A stretch of 64,000 bases of DNA from Gossypium raimondii. Taxonomy: Eukaryota > Streptophyta > Magnoliopsida > Malvales > Malvaceae. Positions 1 to 10,042 of the stretch are shown here, one piece after another; within the stretch, counting starts at the first letter, position 1; each line of letters opens with the position of its first letter. The position numbers and the translations under genes are program-made. The notes beneath the pieces are model-generated. The model made no database searches, was not told the DNA's origin, and saw nothing but the letters and a program-made list of their open reading frames with translations. The stretch spans positions 43,805,733 through 43,869,732 of the forward strand of contig NC_068571.1 in NCBI RefSeq assembly GCF_025698545.1, read 5' to 3'.

Positions 1-1546
1 ATAAGCATATGTTAAAACAGTATATATATATGTACAATGATAATATAAATAATAGAGTATATAAAATGTTTTAAAAGAACTCAAAAAGGTACCACAAAAA
101 AAGAAAATATATATATATATATTTTAAAATGTGTATTATATATAAAAATATGTGTTTAATACATAAAAAATGCATATATATATATATATATTGTAAAAAA
201 ACATGCGTATTTAAAACACGTATGTGTACATAACTTTAAAAAAGAAATGTATAAGTATATATGTATATGTATGTATATGTATATATATAATGTGTATTTT
301 GACAAAATTGTGAATATAAACACAAATGTGTACACAAAAATCACGAAAATAAAATTTAAAATATGAATATAAAAAAGTACGATACAAGAATAAATTATAG
401 GTGTATATATACGTATATATAAAAATATGAAAATAGAATAAAATAAAAAAAGTATATATATAATATATATGTATTTAAAGCGTGTAAATTGCATATATGC
501 GAATATGAGTATAATAATAATAAATAATAATGTACAACAATAGAAACAATGATAATAATAATAGTAACAATAAAACAATATAATATAATATAGCATAATT
601 ATGCAAAAAAAACACAAAATAGATCAAATTGAAAAAAACGAATTTTGAATAAATTTAAAAGAAAAGGGCCACTTGAACACGCCAGATTACAACGGAGGAC
701 CAAAAGGGCAATTTACCCAAACCTCCAAAACGCGCGCAAAAGGGATCAAATTGAAACAGAACTAAATATGCGCCCAATTTTAAAACCAACAAAAGAATTT
801 AATTGGCATGCGCAAAGAAAAGAGAGGGACTAAATCATAAATTCCCCACCGACGTCAGAGGCTGCAGATCCTCCCTCTGGTCGGGTCACCGCATGGTCAG
901 CCTGGAAAAACGACGCTTTTGAAATTGTTATTTAAAACAATTTTTCTTTCTAAAATCATTTTAAAAGAATGAAAGAAAAAAACAAAAAAACCCTTTTTGC
1001 TCGCTAGGTTTCACCCTAGCGTCCTCGCCGCTCACCGCGCCACGGCCTCCGTCGACGGAGAAGACGCCGCCCGTCGACTCCGGTGACTGTAAGTTTCTTT
1101 CTCTCTCTTTTACTTTAAATGAACAATAAAATAAAAAAACTAAAAAAAAGAAACTCAAAACTGAAAAATGGAAAAAACCTTTTGTATTCGCTCTATTTCT
1201 GTTCCTGTTACACTGAAATTTTTCCCCCCCAATCATCGATATTTCACGGCTTTAAATAGCCGAAATGAAAAGAAAAAAAAATAGAAAAAATCAAAGACGA
1301 ATCTATTCGGTTGTTTTGTTCCTATTTTGTTGCCCGATTTTGCTTTGTTCTAGTTTGTTGTTGCAGGTGAGGAGCGCAAGGCGCGGAGAGGAGCGGCGCA
1401 CGTGGGGGAGGCTTGCTCCGATCCTTGCGGCGGCTGGAAATTTTTCTGCTTAGGGTTTCTATTTTTTTGTTTGTTTTGGGCTTGTTGGGCTGTCATTATT
1501 TTGGGCTGTAATTAGGTTTAGGCCCGGGCATTATTGGGTTTGTACA
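1..1546 (-). repeat. Tat element downstream (3') LTR, truncated by window edge
   Basis: The sequence repeats the segment 10788-12362 in the same orientation and ends at the same TGTACA terminus, so about 745 bp of this LTR lies left of the window. The AT-rich half is nearly identical to the other copy, but the CpG-rich part (about 640-1110) differs by many one- and two-base deletions and substitutions. The ORFs at 156-617, 961-1236 and 1265-1453 lie in LTR DNA and are not genes. Confidence 0.85.
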
Positions 1547-1560
1547 GCTGCCCCTCTTTG
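1547..1560 (-). other. Polypurine tract of the Tat element
   Basis: On the minus strand a run of mostly A and G (AAAGAGGGGCAGC) lies directly before the LTR start TGTACA. This is the usual position and composition of the plus-strand primer of an LTR retrotransposon. Confidence 0.6.
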
Positions 1561-1689
1561 CTCATTGTCGTGTAACGGGAATAGAGCAAAGACTAAAAGC
1601 CCAATTGTGCCCGGTCTTACTAAGCTTCGACTTCTTCAATGCTTCTATTTTTTAGGTAGCCTCGTTCCATCCTACTGCATCTTCAGAGG

Positions 1690-2355
1690 TATAGGAACTA
1701 GTGCTTCGAACCACTCCACTGCAACGTCAGGGAGATAAGATTCGTACTTTGTGGCTTCTCAAAAGAAAAATTTGCTATCTTTAGTCTGCTCCACTACAAC
1801 TTCAGGGAGATGAGACCTATAGCTTCAACTAGTTCTGCTACAATTTAAGGGTAAATCTTGACGCAATCTGCTCTACTGCAACTTTAGAGAGATGAGATCT
1901 GCGATTTTAATCCACTCCATCGCAACTTCAAGGAGATATGATTGGTTACTTTTGTCTGCTCCACTGCAACTTCAGGGAGATAAGACTTGTATCTTTGATC
2001 TACTTCACCACCAGTATGGGAAGACAAGATCTGCTTTCTTCGATCTACTTCACGCCAATACATGAAGACAAGATCTGCTTTTTCAATCGATTCCACTGCC
2101 GACCGGGGAGGTAGAATTACTGGCTTCAATATACTCCACTGCAACTTCAAGGAGGTAAAATCCGCCATCTTCGATCTGTTCCACTACTGCTTAGGGAGGC
2201 AAAATCTGTAATCTTCAATCTATTTCACAGCCGGTATGGGAAGATAAAATATGTATATTCGATCCACTTCGCTACCAATATAGGAAGACAGGATCTGCTG
2301 CTTTTCAACCTGCTCCGCTGTTGCTCAGGGAGATATGGCTTTATGATTTCGTCGA
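1690..2355 (-). repeat. About 15 copies of a degenerate 44-bp tandem repeat
   Basis: Units of 43-46 bp begin with a C-T-G-C-T-C-C-A-C-T-like start, continue with GCAACTTCAGGGAGAT or a variant, and end in a T-rich AT tail. Starts are visible near 1712, 1785, 1867, 1910, 1955, 1999, 2043, 2085, 2130, 2175, 2219, 2263 and 2307. Two unit subtypes alternate, one with GCAACTTCAGG and one with CCAGTATGGGAAGA. The unit is not a multiple of three and no long frame stays open, so the ORF at 1884-2168 is fortuitous. Tandem repeats in the untranslated region next to the PPT are common in Tat/Ogre elements. Confidence 0.8.
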
Positions 2356-3499
2356 TCTATTCTCTAGGGAACATGACCTGTATAATTCTCTTATGAACCT
2401 AATTATGCCTAGTGATTAGGATGTCATGATCAGAATGAATCAAATGCCCCTAACTAGACATGTATGAATGACATTTGAATGAATGCAAAATGTCATGAAA
2501 ATGATATTTTAACGATCGAGTTATCATTACTCCAAGTTTATTAAGGTCTTATCGCTTATGTGCTGTAGCGCTCTTTATCCTAGGCTGAAGAACCCAATAA
2601 GCATTTGACCAAATTGCCCCCCACTGTAAACCTCCAAGTTTGATCCACTGAGATGCAAAAAATTGTACCATTTTTTCCGTTGTAACCCAAGAGTAAAAGA
2701 TTTGGCCTTTTCTCAATCCTCTGTTATCACAATACAGGATGTGAAACTTTTTGGTCTCTTACACCATTCCCAGGGTGTTGTACCAAATGCTCATGCACAA
2801 ATGAAGAAATCTTCTCCAAAAACAACTTCCTCTTATTATTCGGTGATCATTGCTTTCTTGTTCATTGAAGCTTTGTCACCAACACGATATCTTGCCATTT
2901 GTTGGACAAGAAAATTCAAAGGGATAATCTTAATTTAGACTCTTCTTTATCAGATTTCCAACCTAGTGCGTTCTAAACAATAGTCCTATTTAAGGTTCCT
3001 ATATTATTCAGAATTTTCTAGAGCAATAAGCAAAACTTCCCTTGTGAAAGTTTTATTAGTCCATTAATCATTATTCTAATGCAACATGCTTGCAAAAAAG
3101 ATTATGGATAAGAATAGAATTGGTTCTGAGCATAGCTTGAAATGAATAAGTTGTCAAAGATAATAAAGATAAATGACAAAGAAATGGATTTAGAAATGTG
3201 TATCTTGAAATGAATGAAGTGTTCCAAGAATAACAAAATGGTATAAGGATTAGGTGCCCCGGATATCGTAACTTGAACTTTTCTGCATAAACTTGTCAAG
3301 ACCTTTCGGATTTGGCATGTGTTTAGGAGATCTACCATACTTTATCGATGCCCCAAGATGTCGATACCCTTTCCTGCTGATTCTGGTATAGCAAGACCAC
3401 TACATATCCCATTCGATCAAGATTTGAGCCGCTCGATTACTTCATGCCCCATTCGATCAATATTTGAGCCGCCTTTTCGGGTTTTCAACTCAAATCCCT

Positions 3500-3685
3500 T
3501 TGGTCTAAGGCGCCTTTATGAAGTTTTCACCTTAGCCTCTCCATTTTTTTTTACTCAAGGCTCCTTTGTAGGGTTTCACCCTGGTCTTTTTTTTTTTTGA
3601 CTCAAAGAGCCCCTTTGTAGGGTTTCACCTTGGCCTTTTTTTTTTTGACTCAAAGCGCCCTTTGTAGGCTTTCACCTTGGTCCCA
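3500..3685 (-). repeat. About four copies of a ~57-bp tandem repeat with poly-T
   Basis: The unit consists of a T-run, GACTCAAAG(A/C)G, CCCTTTGTAGGGTTTCACC and TTGGCC. It recurs near 3550, 3600 and 3650 with a more diverged first copy near 3500. It lies in the Tat element's non-coding part downstream of the integrase remnant. Confidence 0.7.
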
Positions 3686-3719
3686 CCTTTTAGGAAAAGT
3701 ACTTCCGAACGAAATTTGA

Positions 3720-3987
3720 GTTTACAGAGCTTGGAAAATCTTTACCATCCATCTTACTCCGGATCAAAATTTTCCCTAGAAAAGTCTTTCTTTATGACAT
3801 ATGGACCATCTTAATTTGGCATCCGTCTTCCTCTAAAATCCTTTTGTATAGGAAGGATTTGCTCCCCCTTGTGAAATTTTCTAAGACTAGCCTTTGGATT
3901 TTCCTCTTATGATAAAAATGCAGAGAAATGACAATTCGACTTCAATGAGCAAAGCTATGATAAACCAAAGTGAAAGACATTGCCCCA
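3720..3987 (-). pseudogene. Tat integrase C-terminal remnant
   Basis: Translating the minus strand across frames gives pieces typical of the end of plant Tat/gypsy pol: a T-G-x-x-x-F-x-L-V-Y segment near 3987, then W-D-G-P-Y-V-I-K-like and M-D-G-K-D-F-P-like motifs near 3800-3730. Stops and frameshifts interrupt it. The catalytic integrase core is absent. The solo LTR at 3993 abuts its upstream side. Confidence 0.55.
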
Positions 3988-3992
3988 GTAAA

Positions 3993-6754
3993 TGTAATGG
4001 CCTAAATTCAAGGTTATCGGAACAGTGGTTTCGGGACCACAAATCCGATGAGGAAAAATTTATTTTTCTTATATTTTTATGGTCTATGATTTCACGGAAT
4101 GATTTTGTGAAAATTTCATTCAAAAATTTCGACGTTTGGGCACTCAATTTAGTCAAAAGGACTAAATTGTAAAAAGTGCAAAAGTTGAGTTCTACATGTT
4201 AGAGGTGTCCAATTGTTATGAAACTTTAAATTGGAGGTCCTTATATGGTAATTAGACCATTGGTAACTTGGTAGACAAAAATGGACATGAGATAAATGAA
4301 ATAGAAAATTTTTAAGTTAGGGGCAATTTGGTAATCTAGTAATAAAAAGAATTAAAAGGGAAAAAGATGACAAAAATCATCATCTTCTTCATGGTGAACG
4401 AAATCAGCAAGGGGGAAGCCATAGTTAGGGTTTTCAAGCTTCCAAGCTCGATAGTAAGTGATCCCAAGCCCCGTTTTTAATGTTCTTTACGTTTTTGAGA
4501 TCCCGGTAGCTTAATTTAGCTTATTCTAGCAATAATTTAACCTAGGGTTTATATTTGGAAAAATACCCATAGGTGAAAAGTGTTTATTTTGATGTTTTAT
4601 GATATAATATGAAGCTAGAAATTATGTTAAACAACTTTTGTTAGCTGATTTTAAGCAAAAACGAGTAAAACGACATAATCGGTAAAAATACCTAATGTTC
4701 ATAAGTACATGTTAGAGTGGGAATTTGATGTTGGCATAGAAGAGAAAAATGTTCATCATGTCATAAAACATAAGAATAAGGGATGAATTTTAATTTCCGA
4801 GCCTTGGGTCAAAAATGTAATTATGTAAAAGTTTAGGGGCAAAATTGTAATTTTTGAAAAAGTTAGAGTCAAGGGCTGTTTTGTTGAATGTGAGTATTAA
4901 ATAAGTTAAATTTGCTATTTTAGATCAAGAAGAACGAAACTCGAGGTTAGACAAAGGGAAGAATAAAGTTGAAGACTAAGTTGTTGAATTGGACTATATT
5001 TGATACCGAGGTAAATTTACAGTAAATAAATGCAATATTTCAATATTTATTATCAATGCTGTTATTTTCCAGCAACTATGAATTTATTTTATAAATTTAA
5101 TTGATGATGATCTAAGCATGAAATGATAGAGAATTAAAATTAAAAAGTCCCGTTGATACATAAGGATGGTACTGGATACGAATGTCATGACATTTGGGTA
5201 AAGAGGTCCTATGTAAGACCATGTCTGGGACATGGCATTGGCACCGAGATGAGAGGTCCCATGTAAGACCATGTCTGGGACATGGCATTGGCACCGGGAT
5301 GAGAAGTCCCATGTAAGACCATGTCTGGGACATGGCGTTGGCACCGAGATGAGAGGTCCCCCGTAAGGCCATGTCTGGGACATGGCATGGGCACCGATAT
5401 GAGAACATCCCATGTAAGACCATGTCTGGGACATGGCTTTGGCGTGTTATTATCAGAAGAGACCCGAGTATCCTTATTATTCCAATGTAGCTCAACGGGC
5501 TTGTAAACGAATCATGTTCATGAAAGTTCAGTTTAAAGCATAAATGGCAAGCTCGTAAGTTATAAGAGTTAAGAACTTATTATACTATCAATTGGTGTTC
5601 AACGATGCAGCAAGAGTTGAGTAAGTTATGTACACAAGTATTCTAAGTAAACAAGCAAGAGAACTAGTATGAGATTAACTAAAGAGTAAACTAGAGATAT
5701 AGACATTTGAGTTTAATTATTTAAGTTAAATATTGTTATTTATTTGCTAGTAAACTTACTAAGCTTTATGCTTACTTCTTTTATTTCTCTTTCTCTTATA
5801 GTATTGCAAAGCTACTTCAAGGATCCTAAAGAAGTCGGAGATCGTCCACACTATCAACCACAATCGCTCGGTATTTTATATCGAAACACGTTTGAGTTAT
5901 GGCATGTATAGGGATTTAGTTATTTTGTATGTTTGTGATTATGATTTTGCTAAAGAATGGTGTGTAAGTATTTGATGATGTATGGTTATTAAAATGGTTA
6001 AGTATGAAGGTATTTGTTGTTATAAGAGTCTAGGTGATAAATTATGTATGGAAATCATGAAAGGATGAAATTTTGCAAAGAAACAAAATTCAGGCAGCAA
6101 CAGTGACATGACTTTGAAAAATCACCCAAGATAGTATAAAATGAATTATAGGGTAAATGATATATGGAATTAAATCTTGTTGAGTCTATTTTCATGGAAA
6201 AATAACAGTGTAGCAAAAGGAATTTTATATTTTAAGATATGTGAATTTTCGTGAGACAGGGTCAGAACAGTTTTTGGTGTCCCCTGTTTTGAGTTTAGAA
6301 AATCATTAAAAATTGTACAAAAATGTTTATGAGTTATAGTTTATATGTATAGATTTCTCATTGAGTCTATTTTCTGTAGAAACAAGTAAGAACTTCATAT
6401 GAAAATCCTACAGTGAGAAAACTTATTTTTAGTGACTAGAGGTCAGGGCAGTCAGGTGGTGAAACAGGGGAGACTTTAACTAATAAACTGTACTAATTGG
6501 CTAAACCAAAAATTCTAAAAATTTTATGGTGAGTAGATATATGAGTCTAGTTTCAGGGAAAATTTACAGAATTAAATTTCGAGTTCTTTAGCTCGAGTTA
6601 TAATTAATTTAGTAACTGCTGCGCGATTAGACAGATTTGCTGTAAATAGTGAAATGAATTTTCAAACCTAGTTTGTACGCTCCGAATTGGTAAGATAAGC
6701 TAAGTAATGCCTCGTGCTCGATACCGGCAACGGTCTCGGGTAAGGGGTGTTACA
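3993..6754 (+). mobile_element. Solo LTR of a Ty3-gypsy element nested in the Tat element
   Basis: This 2762-bp block starts TGTAATGG and ends GGTGTTACA and is flanked on both sides by the 5-bp duplication GTAAA (3988-3992 and 6755-6759). Removing it joins the Tat pol remnants. It contains no gag or pol, so it is a solo LTR left by recombination between LTRs. Related LTRs occur at 22476-26220 (minus strand) and 59930-62222 (plus). The ORFs inside it, including those at 5084-5495, are repeat artefacts. Confidence 0.88.
5196..5442 (+). repeat. Five copies of a 50-bp tandem repeat with an internal palindrome
   Basis: The motif CATGTCTGGGACATGG starts at 5220, 5270, 5320, 5370 and 5421, giving a 50-51-bp period. 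Each unit also holds GGCACCGAGATGAGA and CCATGTAAGAC. CATGTC and GACATG form a perfect 6-bp inverted repeat around TGG, so every unit can form the same small hairpin. Open frames through it in both strands reflect the repeat, not protein coding. Confidence 0.9.
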
Positions 6755-6840
6755 GTAAAAGAATTTCACTGAGCATATCCGGGTATGACCACGTGAAGAC
6801 ATCATTGAATTCCTAGGGTAACTCATAAGGTCTTGCTTTG
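6755..6840 (-). pseudogene. Tat pol remnant just upstream of RT
   Basis: One minus-strand frame reads E-F-N-D-V-F-T-W-S-Y-P-D-M after an in-frame stop. This resembles the conserved E-F/Y-K-D-V-F-A-W-S-Y-x-D-M segment preceding reverse transcriptase in Tat-clade pol. The next residues fall at the nested LTR, beyond which only integrase C-terminal sequence remains. Confidence 0.5.
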
Positions 6841-7380
6841 TTTCTTCAGTCATACATGTTCCCTCAAGGTCATAGTCTTCATTGTCTCTTCATGAGGTAA
6901 AATTTTCTTCCTGCTCTACCATCCTTAATAAGTCCAGAAATGAGCTACGATCCATGTCATCTTCAAAGTTGTGAGATTCCTCTAAACACATGTCTCACTC
7001 AAAAGGAGATTCTAAATCTGTAGCAGTGTCATTCATGTCATTGATATTTGGGGACCCATAGTGGGTACCAAAAAATATAAAAAAGAATGTATGAATAATA
7101 TGAATGAACGAATGAATAATTTGGCAGGAGAAATCCAACAGAATGAAGAAAACGTAAAGACTGAAAGAACATTTGCTCAAAGATGATTGCAATAATAATG
7201 TTCAGACATGAGCCTATTTCACAAAGGAGTTCTTATTGCTTCTAGGCTAAAAGCAACAAATGTGTTCTGAACATTACTCTAACAGACTCTAAATAATATA
7301 GGGGTTTCCTCTGCAGTCTCATTATTTTTAACACCTCCCAGGCGAATATCTGACCAGAAAGCATTGCATTCTCTCCATTA

Positions 7381-8877
7381 TCAATCATGATTGGGTAATG
7401 GATTTTCTGCACTTGATGAGTCACCAAACTTGACAACACCCATGTCGATGAGTCTTTCAACTTGCTTCTTGAAGGCAGTGCAATTCTCAATCGAGTGTCC
7501 CATAATTCCCGCATGGTACTCACATTGCGCGTTCGCATCATACCATTTGGGATACAGAGGTTGTAGAGGCTTTACAGGAAAAGGGGAAACAACATGGGCA
7601 TCAAACAGATTTTGATACAGTTTCCTATATGGTACTGGAATTGGCGTGAATCGGGGCCCCTCTGTATTTTATCTTGTACCAGCTTCCTGTCTCGATGAAC
7701 CTTGCTGGTTAGCAGCCACCTTTCTTGGCTGACTTACAGTAACTGATTTAGAGTAACCCATGTTGTTCACCTCATCTTCTCTTCTCCTTGAGACTGACCT
7801 CTTGTTACTCTCTCCTGCATCGATCTTTCCATTTCTTATGGCATTTTCGATCATCTCGCCGTTCATGATTATGTCGGGAAAGCTTTTTGTGGCACTCCCC
7901 AACATATGTGTAACGAATGGTGCCTTCAGTGTGTTAATGAACAGCATGGTTATTTCTTTTTCCAAGAGCGGCGGCTGAACTTGGACCGCGACCTCCCTCC
8001 ATCTCTGCGCGTATTGCCTAAAGCTTTCGCTCGGCTTCTTCTCCATATTCTGAAAGGTGATTCTATCAGGAGCCATGTCTGTTATATGACTATATTGTTT
8101 CATGAATGCTTGCGCCAAGTCTCTCCATAAACCAATCGTGGCACGGCTCAACTGATTGTACCACTTGGATGCTGCCCCTGCAAGGCTGTCTTGGAAGCAA
8201 TGTATTAATAGCTGGTCATTATTAACGTATCCAGCCATTCGCCTGCAGAACATGGTGATGTGAGCTTCTGGGCAGCCTGTCCCATCGTACTTTTCAAATT
8301 CAGGCATCTTAAACTTATGAGGAAGTACTAAATCTGGTACTAAACTCAGCTCTTTTGCGTCAATGCCTCGATAACTCTCAGTGACCTCCATCGCCTTGAA
8401 CTTCTCCTCGAGCCACCTACACCTTTCCTCTAACTGTTTCGGTAGCTCCTCCTTTATTCTTTCTTTTTCAGCCACTTCATCGAACTCGGGAATGGCAGAG
8501 TTAACAGGGTAGTTTTCGGGGTTAGAGCCCAATCTAGCTTGAAAGTTCGAAGCACTGGCCTGGGACTGCTGAGGCCTGATTGTGACAGTGGGTTTGTGCG
8601 GATATTCAGCTTGAGTTCGCATATGTGGAGGGGTGAAACCTGGAGTGTAAAGAATTTTATCATCATTTCCCTCATCGACATTTGCCATGAGACCCTTTCC
8701 TTTATCACTTCCCTTAGTTATCAGTTGGGTTAACTTTGCCACTATATCTTCTTGGGATTCTCGCATCTTCTCAGACATCTCTTGTTTCATCTTGTCTAAC
8801 CGCTCCTGCATTTGTAGCTGAAGCCGGTCTTGCATCTCATTCTGGTACTGTTCGAGCTTTTCTAATCTCTGATCCAT
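7381..8877 (-). pseudogene. Tat-type retrotransposon gag (one internal stop)
   Basis: A 402-codon frame (8877-7669) starts with a Gln/Glu/Lys/Met-rich coiled-coil-like N-terminus and continues into a retrotransposon-gag domain (about residues 190-330: K-M-P-E-F-x-K-Y-D-G-T-G-x-P near the start, F-x-x-S-L-x-G-A-A-x-x-W-Y-x-x-L, then S-F-R-Q-Y-A-x-R-W-R). After a single TAA the same frame stays open to 7381 and holds C-E-Y-H-A-G-x-x-G-H-S-I-E-N-C, a zinc-knuckle-like motif usual at the end of this gag type. It would form the particle core that packages element RNA. The stop and the missing pol mean it is probably inactive. The overlapping plus-strand frames are shadows. Confidence 0.8.
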
Positions 8878-10020
8878 ATCTTTTGTCTTTGCTCGAGTGC
8901 CGTATCGGTGTTGGGTTGGTTGGTTGGATTCCAGGTTAACTGAGCAATGATTTTAGTTAATTAGGATCTTTGAATAATCTTTGATGCATATGATGTAATG
9001 AAATGCGAATGCATGAAATGAATGCATAAAGAGACGTTGATTCTGATTCAATTCCATTTAGAAAACCTTACTAGAGGACAAATTTCTTTACATAAAGCGG
9101 ATATATATACGGCTTTGCCCTCATACTCGAAGCAAAGACATCTTCTCCTTTTTCATCCGGATGTTAAGATAAACCTCGCGAACTTCCAATGGATGTCACT
9201 GCTAGCTCCTTCTGCTTGATTCTGGTCGCAATCCGTTGTCTGCCTATGCTCGTAATGCTCATTAGCTTCTTTAAGAAATTTGGAATGTTGAAAGCTCTTA
9301 GACAAATCATCTTGAATCCTCGGGCCCCAAAGTAAAGTCACGAATTCTTCCATCGCCCTTCTTGTATTTCTTGGAATATATTCAGGCTGCCGTACTATTT
9401 TCTATTTTATCAAGAAAATCGTTTTCTTATGATAGGCTTTCTAAATTAGTAATCAAAATTGAATCAACATCTCTTTTCCACAATGCAAATGCAATGCAAT
9501 CATAACCAAAACAAAACAAAACGGGTTAGTATCGGGTATAAACATTAAATCCAATACAATCAAGAAATAATAAAAACTCCTAGTCAGGTATCTACTAAGG
9601 TTTAGAGTAATTCTACCTAGGGTAAGTTCCTAAGGTTCACTATATGCGGTTTGGCTACTAAGGTAAAGGTACCCGAACCAGCAGATTCCTCGATCTTCAC
9701 CCATTATATGCTCATATGAATCGAGTTCAGTTCAGGGGAATACATTTCCCTATGGCTGCACGGAGATGAAAATCTCACGAAGACATAGGTACGGATGTAT
9801 CCCGGAAGCGGTCCACTACCCTGCACGGAGGTGAAAACCTCACAAAGGACTAGTTTCTCGCTCCCACTTAAAGGGTAAAATGCAAAATGCAAATGCAAAA
9901 CTACCAACATACCAAGATGAAAAAAAAACAATAAATGCGAAGGGAACTCATGAATTTTTTAAAACTTTTGATTTTCGACACAAAGGCAAATATAATCAGT
10001 TTATGGCTCGACTCTCAAAT

Positions 10021-10039
10021 GTCCCCAGCAGAGTCGCCA
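10021..10039 (-). other. Primer binding site, tRNA-Arg type
   Basis: The minus strand reads TGGCGACTCTGCTGGGGAC, three bases after the LTR terminus ACA. It is complementary to the 3' end, including CCA, of a plant tRNA-Arg as remembered. tRNA-Arg priming is a known trait of Ogre elements. Confidence 0.75.
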
Positions 10040-10042
10040 AGC

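Noticed and set aside
156..617. 153-codon ORF rich in Tyr, Ile and Phe
   Set aside because: Lies in AT-microsatellite-like LTR DNA, is repeated in the other LTR with frame changes, and has no domain.
1884..2168. 94-codon ORF on the minus strand
   Set aside because: Covers the 44-bp tandem array; the unit is not a multiple of three, so the frame is fortuitous.
5196..5442. CRISPR-like array
   Set aside because: Direct repeats are contiguous 50-bp tandem units without unique spacers, in eukaryotic DNA.
5084..5495. Repetitive frames with C-P-R-H-G-L-T/S-Q-T-W repeats
   Set aside because: Three overlapping frames through the 50-bp tandem repeat inside a solo LTR; not a repeat protein.
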